64,000 nucleotides of DNA from Pseudomonas reinekei (GTDB lineage Bacteria; Pseudomonadota; Gammaproteobacteria; Pseudomonadales; Pseudomonadaceae). Of this stretch, positions 37,805 through 45,900 are shown one piece after another. The position numbers were made by a program, and so were the translations under genes. The stretch lies in the NCBI RefSeq assembly GCF_001945365.1, contig NZ_MSTQ01000020.1, positions 37,508 to 101,507 on the forward strand. The letters run 5' to 3'. The notes under the pieces were generated by a model. That model worked only from the letters and a program-made list of their open reading frames with translations. It was not told where the DNA came from and did no database searches. Positions within the stretch are counted from its first letter, which is position 1. Each line of letters starts with the position of its first letter.

Positions 37805-39139
37805 TTACTTGGCGTTAACCGGGGCCAGCTCATCGGCGTGGCCCAGAACGTCGTCTTTAGGCTCTTCGGCAATACCGCGACCGCCCGAGGCCAGCTCGGC
37901 TTGCAGCACGTCGGTGTCCAGTTCCTTGACCCACTTGGCCACGACGATGGTCGCCACGGCGTTACCCACCAGGTTGGTCAGGGCACGGGCTTCGGACATG
38001 AAGCGGTCGATACCGAGAATCAACGCCAGGCCGGCAACCGGCAGGTGGCCCACGGCGGACAGGGTGGCAGCCAGTACGATGAAGCCCGAACCGGTCACGC
38101 CAGCAGCGCCTTTGGAGGACAGCAGCAACACCACCAGCAGGGTGATTTGATGGGTGATGTCCATGTGGGTGTCAGTTGCCTGGGCAATGAACACGGCCGC
38201 CATGGTCAGGTAGATCGCAGTACCGTCGAGGTTGAACGAGTAACCGGTCGGGATCACCAGACCCACGACGGATTTCTGCGCACCCAGACGCTCCATCTTG
38301 ATCAGCATGCGCGGCAGTACCGATTCCGAAGAGGAAGTACCCAACACGATCAGCAGTTCTTCACGGATGTAGCGGATCATTTTCAGGATGCTGAAGCCGT
38401 GAGCGCGTGCGATACCGCCCAGCACGATCAGGATGAACAGCAGGCAGGTGATGTAGAAGCAGATCATCAGTTGACCCAACTGCACCAGCGAGCCGACACC
38501 GTAGGCACCGATGGTGAACGCCATGGCACCGAAGGCACCGATTGGCGCGAGCTTCATGATCATGTTGATGATGTTGAACATCACGTGGGCGAAACGATCG
38601 ATGAAGTCCAGCAGCGGCTTGCCGTAGGCACCCAGGCGATGCAGGGCGAAACCGAAGATCACCGAGAACATCAGCACTTGCAGGATGTCGCCCGTGGCGA
38701 ACGCGCCGACGATGGTGGAGGGGATCACGTTGAGCAGGAAGCCAACGACGCTTTGGTCAGCACCGGCCGACACATAGGCAGCGACTTTGGAGGCGTCCAG
38801 CGTGCTCACGTCGATGTGCATGCCATTGCCTGGCTGCACGATGTTGACGACGACCAGGCCCACCAGCAACGCGATGGTCGAAACGATTTCGAAGTAAAGC
38901 AACGCGTAACCACCGGTCCTGCCGACCGACTTCATGCTCTGCATGCCGGCGATACCGCTGACAACCGTACAGAAGATGATTGGGGCGATGATCATTTTGA
39001 TCAGTTTGATGAACCCGTCACCCAGCGGCTTTACGGCCACACCGAGCTGTGGATAGTAGTGACCGAGCAAAATACCGATGACAATTGCAACGATCACCTG
39101 GAAATACAGGGATTTGTACAGTGGCTGACGAGTCGTCAT
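37805..39139 (-). CDS. dctA: C4-dicarboxylate:H+/Na+ symporter DctA
   Basis: 444 residues from ATG 39139 (MTTRQPLYKSLYFQVIVAIV), with GAGGAAC upstream; DctA of Rhizobium and E. coli have near this length. Family signatures: MIIAPIIFCTVVSGIAGM, GTSSSESVLPRML (re-entrant hairpin 1), GYSFNLDGTAIYLTMAAVF, and SSKGAAGVTGSGFIVLAATL (hairpin 2). It imports succinate, fumarate and malate across the inner membrane. A sigma-54 promoter lies about 130 nt upstream, so DctB/DctD control is expected; those genes are not in the window. Confidence 0.96.
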   Translation of the reverse strand: MTTRQPLYKSLYFQVIVAIVIGILLGHYYPQLGVAVKPLGDGFIKLIKMIIAPIIFCTVVSGIAGMQSMKSVGRTGGYALLYFEIVSTIALLVGLVVVNIVQPGNGMHIDVSTLDASKVAAYVSAGADQSVVGFLLNVIPSTIVGAFATGDILQVLMFSVIFGFALHRLGAYGKPLLDFIDRFAHVMFNIINMIMKLAPIGAFGAMAFTIGAYGVGSLVQLGQLMICFYITCLLFILIVLGGIARAHGFSILKMIRYIREELLIVLGTSSSESVLPRMLIKMERLGAQKSVVGLVIPTGYSFNLDGTAIYLTMAAVFIAQATDTHMDITHQITLLVVLLLSSKGAAGVTGSGFIVLAATLSAVGHLPVAGLALILGIDRFMSEARALTNLVGNAVATIVVAKWVKELDTDVLQAELASGGRGIAEEPKDDVLGHADELAPVNAK

Positions 39140-39270
39140 TGCAAAGTTCCTCAAGAGTGCGCGCAGACAACATCCATCTGTTGCCCGGGACACCTCAAAT
39201 GCGAACCCTCCTGCACTGGAGGGATTTGTTTTTTCGAGCTGCGCGACGGCAGGCCTCTGCTCGTTGTATC

Positions 39271-39285
39271 GCAAAGCCCGTGCCA
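39271..39285 (-). promoter_or_regulatory. Sigma-54 promoter of dctA
   Basis: On the minus strand TGGCACG GGCT TTGC matches the sigma-54 consensus TGGCACG-N4-TTGC exactly at all fixed positions. The predicted start lies about 120 nt before the dctA ATG. Confidence 0.85.
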
Positions 39286-39364
39286 CCTCCGCTGAAACAC
39301 CCGCAAGCCTTTTGATATCAAGGGTTGCCGGTCGTGCCTGGTCATTGCTCGACTCAAGGGCAAT

Positions 39365-39419
39365 GGCGGATTTCCGCCCTTCAAACAAATCAGGTCCTGC
39401 AATCTGGCGGATATCCGCC
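39365..39419. promoter_or_regulatory. Twin palindromes upstream of dctA, candidate DctD sites
   Basis: Two 14-base palindromes, GGCGGATTTCCGCC (39365-39378) and GGCGGATATCCGCC (39406-39419), have centres 41 bp apart (close to four helical turns) and lie 87-140 bp upstream of the sigma-54 promoter. This is the layout of enhancer sites for a sigma-54 activator. They also sit just before the divergent AraC-type gene and could serve both. Confidence 0.6.
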
Positions 39420-39478
39420 TTGTTCATCGAGTGGAACCGCAGCTACCATCCGTCGCTCAATGGACGGATTTGCCAGCT

Positions 39479-40477
39479 ATGCGCGAACGCACTATCGCCA
39501 GTCACTTTGCCCGCGCCGTCCTGGGTGGCGCGCAACGTCGTGGCCTGGACTACTCCAGCCTGTTGCAACAATTGGCGATCAGCCCCGAATTGCTCGACGA
39601 GCCGCGCGCGCGCATTGCCCCGGAACAGTTCACCCGGCTGATTCAGGGGTTGTGGCTGGCACTGGATGACGAATACCTGGGTTTCGGACGTGGCCCCAGC
39701 AAGCCGGGCAGCTTCGCGATGATGTGCCATGCGGTGATCCACTGCCGTAACCTGGAGAAGGCGCTGAATCGTGGTTTGTTGTTTTATAGCCTGTTCCCCG
39801 ACGCCCCGCGCCTGACCCTGAAGCGCGAAGACGACATGATTCGCCTGAGCCTCGACGATTCGCAGCTCTGGGACCCGGATCATTTTCTCAGCGAGAGCTT
39901 GTTGGTGATCTGGCATCGCTTCGGCAGCTGGCTGATCGGCCAGCGGATTCGCCTGGAACAGGCTGCCTTCAGTTACCCGCGACCGGAGCACGGTGCCGAG
40001 TACGACTTGCTGTTCTCCTGCCCGCTAGCGTTTTCCGAGGATCAGAGCAGCCTGCTGTTTCACAGCCGCTACCTGAACATGCCGCTGCTGCAGGACGAAC
40101 GCACCCTCAAGCAATTTCTCGAACACTCGCCGGCCGATCTGCTGTCACGCCCGGACGACGGCAACAGCCTGAGTAGCCAGTTGCGCCGCTTGCTCAGCCG
40201 CGACAGCGCTCGCTGGCCGGACCTTGACGCCGTGGCCGCGCATTTACACATCAGCCCGCAAACGCTGCGTCGGCATCTGCGTGACGAAGGCACCAGTTTT
40301 CAGGAATTGAAGGATCAACTGCGTCGGGACATCGCGATTTATCACCTCAGCCGCGCGGATCTGTCATTGCAACAGATTGCCGAGCAACTGGGGTTTTCCG
40401 AGCCTTCGGCGTTTCACCGGGCGTTCAAGAAGTGGACGGGGTTGACGCCAGGGGCGTATCGCGCGCAGGAAAATTGA
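39479..40477 (+). CDS. AraC-family transcriptional regulator
   Basis: 332 residues from ATG 39479 (MRERTIASHFARAVLGGAQR); GTG 39431 would add 16 residues without similarity. The N-terminal arabinose-binding-like domain (about residues 20-200) is of the type found in PA1182-like regulators; the C-terminal part has two helix-turn-helix motifs, AAHLHISPQTLRRHLRDEG and LQQIAEQLGFSEPSAFHRAF followed by KKWTGLTPGAYR. Divergent from dctA across a 339-base region. Ligand unknown. Confidence 0.87.
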   Translation: MRERTIASHFARAVLGGAQRRGLDYSSLLQQLAISPELLDEPRARIAPEQFTRLIQGLWLALDDEYLGFGRGPSKPGSFAMMCHAVIHCRNLEKALNRGLLFYSLFPDAPRLTLKREDDMIRLSLDDSQLWDPDHFLSESLLVIWHRFGSWLIGQRIRLEQAAFSYPRPEHGAEYDLLFSCPLAFSEDQSSLLFHSRYLNMPLLQDERTLKQFLEHSPADLLSRPDDGNSLSSQLRRLLSRDSARWPDLDAVAAHLHISPQTLRRHLRDEGTSFQELKDQLRRDIAIYHLSRADLSLQQIAEQLGFSEPSAFHRAFKKWTGLTPGAYRAQEN

Positions 40478-40550
40478 GCTTCAGACTCGACTTTTTCGGT
40501 GCTCAAACCACCCTCAGCGCGGGCAAGCAAGTGCAGTAACGATCTACCGG

Positions 40551-41897
40551 TCAAACCACCGGAAAATGAATCCGGAACGCCGCGCCGCCTAAGGGTGAAT
40601 CGTCCAGGGTCAATGTGGCGGTGTAGCTCTCGATAATGTCTTTGACCACCGCCAGGCCGATGCCCTGCCCGGGATGTTGGCGATCCAGACGCTCGCCGCG
40701 TTCGAGAATCCGCGCACGCTGGCCCATCGGCACGCCGGGGCCGTCGTCTTCGACGCACAACTCGATACCGATGAAAGATTCCCGCACGCTGATGCGCACT
40801 TCGCCCAGGCACAGGCGATAGGCGTTCTCCAGCAAGTTACCGAGCATTTCCAGCAAGGCACCCCGCTCGATTGGCACGAAGCATTCTTCCGGCAGATCGA
40901 AGGTGACCCGCACACGCTTGTCGCGGTAAACCTTGTCCAGCGTGTCGCACAGGCTTTGCAGCACCGGCTGCAGGCGCACCTGGTGCCGCACAAGGCCGCT
41001 TTTGCGCAGGCTGGCGCGCTGCAGCTGGTAGCTGATCTGCTGGCTCATGCGTTCGATCTGGGTTTGCAGCACCCACGCCTGATCGCGATCTTCCGGGCGT
41101 TGCGCCATGTCTTCACTGACGCCTTGCAACACCGCCAGCGGCGTTTTCAGGCTGTGTGCCAGATCATCCAGGGAATCCCGATAGCGACTGCGCTGTTCGC
41201 GCTCGCTGTGCAGCAAACGGTTGAGCGAGCCGGTCAGACGCAACAGTTCGCGGGGATGCTCTTCGCTGAGGCTTTCACGGGTGCCGCCTTCAATCTGGTC
41301 CAGTTCCTGACTCAACCGGCGCAAGGCTTGCAAACCCCAGGTCAGGCCGAACCACAGTAACGCCAACAGCACCAGCAACGCCGCGCCGAAGCCCAGGTAG
41401 AGGTTTTCCCGCAGGCCTTCGAGGGTGACTTCGTATTCGCGCACCGGTTGCAGGGCAACAATGCTGAACGCCGCACTCTTGCCCCCCAGCAGTTTGACCT
41501 CGACGTCATAGACAAAGAATTCCGCGCCGTTGGCCTCACTGATTCTCGCGAACTCGTTGCCGCGCCCGTCGTAGCGTGGCTTGTAGTTGATGTGTTCTTC
41601 CTGAGTGGCCCTCGACCGCCAGACCAGACGCCCTTCGCGGTCGTAGATGTAGCCGAGCAAACGGCTGTCGGTGAGATTGAAGCGCTCGTCGGGCAGTTGC
41701 GCCGGCATCTGCAAGCTGTTGTTCTCAACCCGGGCGGCAGAGATCAGCGTCGTCACATCCGACGCCAGGCGCTGCTCGATGGAGTCCTGCAAGGCGAGAC
41801 TGAACGCGCCTTGCATGGCCGGCAGCAATGCCAGCATGAACAACACCGCCAGGAGGGTGGCGGCGAGCATCAGGCGAACGCGAAGAGAACGAATCAA
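40551..41897 (-). CDS. phoQ: Sensor histidine kinase PhoQ
   Basis: 448 residues. The start codon is TTG 41897 (MIRSLRVRLMLAATLLAVLF), overlapping the phoP stop as TTGA; the same N-terminus is known for P. aeruginosa PhoQ. TM1 about 8-28, periplasmic sensor about 30-165, TM2 about 170-190 (LGFGAALLVLLALLWFGL), HAMP, phospho-His248 in LAHSLKTPLAVL, and HATPase_c with NLLENAYRLC, DDGPGVP and GQGIGLAVVK. It senses low divalent cations or cationic peptides and phosphorylates PhoP. Confidence 0.92.
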   Translation of the reverse strand: MIRSLRVRLMLAATLLAVLFMLALLPAMQGAFSLALQDSIEQRLASDVTTLISAARVENNSLQMPAQLPDERFNLTDSRLLGYIYDREGRLVWRSRATQEEHINYKPRYDGRGNEFARISEANGAEFFVYDVEVKLLGGKSAAFSIVALQPVREYEVTLEGLRENLYLGFGAALLVLLALLWFGLTWGLQALRRLSQELDQIEGGTRESLSEEHPRELLRLTGSLNRLLHSEREQRSRYRDSLDDLAHSLKTPLAVLQGVSEDMAQRPEDRDQAWVLQTQIERMSQQISYQLQRASLRKSGLVRHQVRLQPVLQSLCDTLDKVYRDKRVRVTFDLPEECFVPIERGALLEMLGNLLENAYRLCLGEVRISVRESFIGIELCVEDDGPGVPMGQRARILERGERLDRQHPGQGIGLAVVKDIIESYTATLTLDDSPLGGAAFRIHFPVV

Positions 41898-42571
41898 GTG
41901 CAGCGCTCATTGAACAGGTAGCCAAGGCCACGCACGGTGTCGATCGGCTTGAAGCCTGCCGGGCCTTCAAGTTTGCGGCGCAGACGGCCGACCAGCACTT
42001 CGATCACATTCGGATCGCGCTCGTCGTCATCCGGGTAGAGCTGCTCCATCAACCGGTCCTTGGCCACCACTTGTTGATGGTGGCGCATCAGGTATTCGAG
42101 GATGCGGTACTCGTAGGCTGTCAGCGCCAGCGGTTGCTCGTCGAGGGACGCCTGCTTGCGATTGAGGTCAAGCAGCAACGGGCCTGCGACGATGGTCGAC
42201 TGGGTAAAGCCGCTGGAGCGGCGCAGCAAGGCATTAAGCCTGGCGTCGAGTTCTTCGAACTGGAACGGCTTGACCACATAGTCGTCGGCCCCGGCGGCCA
42301 GGCCTTCGACCTTGTCCTGCCAGTTGCCCCGGGCGGTGAGGATCAGGATCGGGAACGTCTTGCCACCCGAACGCAACTGGCGAATCAGATCAAGCCCGCC
42401 CATGCCCGGCAGACCGAGGTCGATCACCGCCAGATCAAAATTGAACTGTCCGGTTTGATACAAGGCTTCTTCGGCATTGGCCACGGACTCGACCACGTGG
42501 CCGCTTTCCTTCAGGCGGGTCTGCAGGTGATGGCGTAACAGCGCTTCATCTTCGACAACCAGCAATTTCAT
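41894..42571 (-). CDS. phoP: Response regulator PhoP
   Basis: 225 residues, GGGAGAG upstream. Receiver with EDE near 7-9, phospho-Asp in LAVIDLGLPGMGG and Lys in YVVKPFQ; OmpR winged helix with LTAYEYRILEYLMRH and NVIEVLVGRLRRKL and DTVRGLGYLF. Second gene of oprH-phoP-phoQ. Expected to bind the tandem repeats upstream of oprH. Confidence 0.93.
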   Translation of the reverse strand: MKLLVVEDEALLRHHLQTRLKESGHVVESVANAEEALYQTGQFNFDLAVIDLGLPGMGGLDLIRQLRSGGKTFPILILTARGNWQDKVEGLAAGADDYVVKPFQFEELDARLNALLRRSSGFTQSTIVAGPLLLDLNRKQASLDEQPLALTAYEYRILEYLMRHHQQVVAKDRLMEQLYPDDDERDPNVIEVLVGRLRRKLEGPAGFKPIDTVRGLGYLFNERCT

Positions 42572-42603
42572 AACGCTCTCCCGGGCAAATCAGAATCTCC
42601 AGA

Positions 42604-42654
42604 CCTTAGTAGTCTGTGGGAATTAGCCTGCAAGGCTCCTCCAGACTACTAAGG
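42604..42654 (-). promoter_or_regulatory. Long hairpin in the oprH-phoP spacer
   Basis: Perfect 13-base arms CCTTAGTAGTCTG / CAGACTACTAAGG with an inner stem AGCCT / AGGCT. There is no following T run on the minus strand, so it is not a standard terminator; it could protect the oprH mRNA end or reduce read-through into phoPQ. Confidence 0.65.
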
Positions 42655-42663
42655 CGAACCGCT

Positions 42664-43266
42664 TTAGAACGCGTAGTTGGCCGACAGGTAAGTCTGCGCG
42701 CTGCTGGTCAAATCCAGCGAGCCCTGTTTATTACCACCGTTCACACTCATTTCGGTGCTGGCATTGCTGCGCAGGTAGCGGTAACCCAATTCAACCGAGG
42801 TGTTTTGCGAAACCTGTTGCAGGACGCCCAGTTGCCCGCCGATGGCGTAACCGATATCGCTGTCGCGGCTGTAGCCGGGCGAGTCCTGGGTCAGCTTGGT
42901 CAAACCGGCCGTGACGCCCCCGAACAACTTGGTGCTGCCGCCCACCGGATAGAACAGATCGTAGCTGCCCAGCAGGTTTTCCTGACGCAGTTTAATCCCA
43001 TTGTGCGAGCCAGACACGTTGTCGTAGGTGGCGTAGTAACGGCCCTGACTGTTTTGCTGCCCCAGACGCACGCCCCAGGTGTTGTCCTTGCCGATCACAC
43101 CATCGGCATTCGGGTGGTTGAGGTTGGAGTCCAGCGCGTTGGACTTTTTAACCTTGTCGCTGGTCTGTCCAAAAGTAAGGCTGGCAAAATTTTCATCGGC
43201 CGCGTGGGCAGCGACGCTGGCGCCCATCACAGTGAAAGCCAACAGCAGTTTTTTGAAAGTAGTCAT
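42664..43266 (-). CDS. oprH: Outer membrane protein OprH
   Basis: 200 residues with a signal peptide cleaved after AHA (about residue 22). Eight beta strands with alternating hydrophobics, and a C-terminal TYLSANYAF ending in Phe for outer-membrane insertion. Polar loops such as SHNGIKLRQENLLGSYD are expected to contact LPS; OprH in P. aeruginosa replaces divalent cations at the LPS surface under Mg2+ limitation. First gene of the oprH-phoP-phoQ operon, with GTTCAG direct repeats upstream. Confidence 0.9.
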   Translation of the reverse strand: MTTFKKLLLAFTVMGASVAAHAADENFASLTFGQTSDKVKKSNALDSNLNHPNADGVIGKDNTWGVRLGQQNSQGRYYATYDNVSGSHNGIKLRQENLLGSYDLFYPVGGSTKLFGGVTAGLTKLTQDSPGYSRDSDIGYAIGGQLGVLQQVSQNTSVELGYRYLRSNASTEMSVNGGNKQGSLDLTSSAQTYLSANYAF

Positions 43267-43328
43267 TGCGGAGTTACCTCATGCGCTATCTTGCTTTTCG
43301 GGTATGGCGCAAGGTTACGGCCCCCGCC

Positions 43329-43367
43329 CTGAACTCCCCCTGAACGCTCTCTGAACCTGAGCTGAAC
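43329..43367 (-). promoter_or_regulatory. Four GTTCAG direct repeats before oprH (PhoP box array)
   Basis: GTTCAG occurs four times on the minus strand with exactly 11-bp spacing (plus-strand CTGAAC at 43329, 43340, 43351 and 43362), 63-101 nt before the oprH ATG. This is the form of an OmpR/PhoP-class box (hexamer-N5-hexamer) repeated twice. Confidence 0.7.
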
Positions 43368-43419
43368 CCACTCGACCTGACTGTTTCGGCACGTTTCAAC
43401 AGGAGATTCGCCCCTGCGC

Positions 43420-43584
43420 ATGTTTCTCGTTGTTCTCTTGCTGGCCCTGAGCAGCCCCGGCCAAGCCGCCATCAAGCCCCCTCGCCACAAAAGCCCTTTT
43501 GCACTACCCAGCCGCAGCTCAACCCGGCAAAATGTCCGCCATGAATTCCGTCCCTGCCCTGCCCGCCTGCTGCTCCGACCTTGA
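43420..43584 (+). pseudogene. Possible remnant or tiny gene with signal-peptide-like start
   Basis: A 54-codon ORF starts MFLVVLLLALSSPGQAAIKP, which reads like a complete Sec signal peptide with AQA-type cleavage, then runs as Arg/Pro-rich sequence (ARLLLRP end) overlapping the pcpS coding region. The N-terminus may be left from a lost exported protein; the rest looks like out-of-frame translation. AGGAGA lies 14 bases upstream. Confidence 0.3.
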
Positions 43585-44266
43585 TGCCCAATGGCCGCTA
43601 CCGATTGCGCTGCCCGATACGGTGCTGCTGAGTACCCACTTCGATCCTGCACAACTGCTTGGCGATGACTTCCAGCGCAATGCCATCGAGGTGCCAGCGA
43701 GTATTCAGCGCTCCGTCGCCAAGCGGCAGGCAGAGTTTCTCGCCGGGCGAATCTGCGCCCGCGCCGCCCTGCAACAACTCGAAGGTCTGAGCTTCAGTCC
43801 GGCCATCGGCGAAGACCGGGCGCCCGTCTGGCCGGCGCACATCACCGGTTCGATCACCCACAGCACCGGTCAGGCAGCGGCCATCGTCGCGAAAAAAAGC
43901 CATTGGCGCGGGTTGGGCATGGACCTGGAGAACCTGCTCAACGCCGAACGCGCCGAACGTCTGGCCGGAGAAATCCTCACCGCCCCCGAACTGCAGCGCA
44001 TGGCCACCGGCCGACGCGATCAATTGGCGTTGTGGGTAACCCTGACCTTTTCGGTGAAGGAAAGCCTGTTCAAGGCGCTCTACCCGATCGTTCAAAAGCG
44101 CTTTTATTTTGAACACGCCGAAGTGCTGGAATGGACCGACACCGGTGCCGTGCGGTTGCGGTTGTTGACGGATTTGTCCAGCGAGTGGCGTAACGGTACG
44201 GAGCTCGACGCGCAGTTCGGAGTGCGGGATGGGCAGTTGTTGAGTCTTGTCAGCATCAAGGCTTGA
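43532..44266 (+). CDS. pcpS: 4'-phosphopantetheinyl transferase PcpS
   Basis: 244 residues from ATG 43532 (MSAMNSVPALPACCSD), aligned with the MRAMN start I recall for P. aeruginosa PcpS. Sfp-type motifs: FLAGRICARAAL, PVWPAHITGSITHSTG, GLGMDLENLL with the Mg-binding Asp and Glu, and FSVKESLFKALYPIVQKRFYFEHAEV. It transfers phosphopantetheine to fatty acid ACP and to peptide synthetase carriers, so it serves both primary metabolism and siderophore synthesis. Confidence 0.92.
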   Translation: MSAMNSVPALPACCSDLDAQWPLPIALPDTVLLSTHFDPAQLLGDDFQRNAIEVPASIQRSVAKRQAEFLAGRICARAALQQLEGLSFSPAIGEDRAPVWPAHITGSITHSTGQAAAIVAKKSHWRGLGMDLENLLNAERAERLAGEILTAPELQRMATGRRDQLALWVTLTFSVKESLFKALYPIVQKRFYFEHAEVLEWTDTGAVRLRLLTDLSSEWRNGTELDAQFGVRDGQLLSLVSIKA

Positions 44267-44289
44267 AGCCGCCAGCGCCAGCACACCTC

Positions 44290-45900
44290 TCAACGCTGCT
44301 CCTGATTCCTCGGCCAACTCAAGCTGAAACAAGCCCCGCCCAGGCTTTTGCTCTTGCCGATCAACGCCCGTCCGTCATGCCAATGGATAATCCGCCGCAC
44401 AATCGACAAGCCCAAGCCATGCCCGCCCGATGCCCGGGTGCGACTGTCGTCGAGGCGCAGGAACGGGGTGAAAATTTTCTCCCAGGCGATTTCCGGGACG
44501 CCCGGCCCGTCATCCTCGACATCCACCCGACAGCGCTGCTGCCCCACCTGATAACTGATGGTCACCCGTGACTGCGCGTGGCGCATGGCGTTGCTCACCA
44601 GATTCTGGATCGCCCGGTGCAGGTAACGCGGTTCGGCCTCGACCCAGGCGTCGTCGTTATCGGCCGCCGACAGGCACAACCCGCGTTGCACCGTAACATC
44701 GGCGCGCAACGGCGCCAGTTCCTCGATCACCTGATTGACCAAAGCATCCAGATCGATGCGCTGAAAATTCAGCGCCGGCGATCCCTGCTCCAGTCGCGCA
44801 TACGTGAGCATTTCATCCACCAGGCGATCAAGGTCCTCGATGTCGTGGTCCATGCCCTCGCAGTACTTTTCCAGGGCTTGCGGCGTCGTGGCCGAGCCGA
44901 TCATCTCCAGGCCAAACCGCAGTCGCGCCACCGGTGTACGCAGCTCGTGGGACACCGCGCGCACCAGTTCACGCTGGATCGCCAGCAGTTGCTGCAAGTG
45001 CTCGGCCATGCCGTTGAAGGCCGAAGCCAGTCGCCCGACCGAGTCCGCGCCGCGCGCCGATACGCGGGTTTCCAGACTGCCCTTGGCAATGCGCGTGGCC
45101 GCCGCTTCCAGGCCACGCAGGCGCCGCTCGAGCTGACGCACCAGCAGGTAGACGATCAAACCGATCAAGGTCAGGCCCAGTGCCGCAATCAGCACCAGCC
45201 ACTCCGGCGGATAAGGATTCATCTGATACAGCGGGCCGATTTCCAGCACCCACGGTGTGCCGACCATACCGGCAAACACCCGGATCGAATCGCCGCCCTT
45301 GCCCAGCGCCATCACCGTGTCACCTTCAGACACGCGGCGGCTCTGGTCTTCGTCCATGTCAGCGTCTTCGACCGTCACCAGACGCAAGTCAAAACCGAAC
45401 CCTTTGTCCTGTTTCAACTGCGCCAGCCGCACCGGTTGCTCGCCTACCGGGTAGCGCACCAGTTCGTCGGCCAACAGGTAAATGGTCGCCCGCGCCAGTT
45501 GCTCACTGATTTGCTGCACTTCCCCGGTAAGGATCAGTTGCTCCTTGTCGCTGACCAGGCGGTAAACCTTCGCCGCATGCGGTCCGGTCTGCTCCACCAG
45601 CGCTTCGCCATGCAGCACGCGGGTGCGTTGACGCAAGTCGAGGTCGGTTTCGTTGAAGGTTTTCAGCGCCAGCGGAATCCCCAGCAAGCGCTCCCACACC
45701 AGCAACGCCCGGTGGCGCTCGGTCTGGTTCATCGGTTGCAGGTTGTCGGCCATCAGCGAAAACGTGCCGTGGGCCAGACGCTCGCGGTACTGCTCGCTGC
45801 GCACCTGGTTGAGCATTTGCAATGCCAGCACGCCAAGAACCGCCACCAGAATCAGCGCGGCGCACATGCCGCCGTAAATACGCAGGAAGATCGAGTTCAC
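44290..45900 (-). CDS. Sensor histidine kinase (RstB-like, PA1158-type)
   Basis: 536 residues from GTG 45900, overlapping the regulator gene stop as GTGA. TM1 about 8-27 (MCAALILVAVLGVLALQML), periplasmic region to about 220, TM2 (WLVLIAALGLTLIGLIVYLL), HAMP, HisKA with RAVSHELRTPVARLRFGLEM, HATPase_c with NLVSNAMRHA, EDDGPGVP and GHGLGLSIV. In PAO1 the equivalent pair PA1157/PA1158 also precedes nrdA. Stimulus unknown. Confidence 0.88.
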   Translation of the reverse strand: MNSIFLRIYGGMCAALILVAVLGVLALQMLNQVRSEQYRERLAHGTFSLMADNLQPMNQTERHRALLVWERLLGIPLALKTFNETDLDLRQRTRVLHGEALVEQTGPHAAKVYRLVSDKEQLILTGEVQQISEQLARATIYLLADELVRYPVGEQPVRLAQLKQDKGFGFDLRLVTVEDADMDEDQSRRVSEGDTVMALGKGGDSIRVFAGMVGTPWVLEIGPLYQMNPYPPEWLVLIAALGLTLIGLIVYLLVRQLERRLRGLEAAATRIAKGSLETRVSARGADSVGRLASAFNGMAEHLQQLLAIQRELVRAVSHELRTPVARLRFGLEMIGSATTPQALEKYCEGMDHDIEDLDRLVDEMLTYARLEQGSPALNFQRIDLDALVNQVIEELAPLRADVTVQRGLCLSAADNDDAWVEAEPRYLHRAIQNLVSNAMRHAQSRVTISYQVGQQRCRVDVEDDGPGVPEIAWEKIFTPFLRLDDSRTRASGGHGLGLSIVRRIIHWHDGRALIGKSKSLGGACFSLSWPRNQEQR

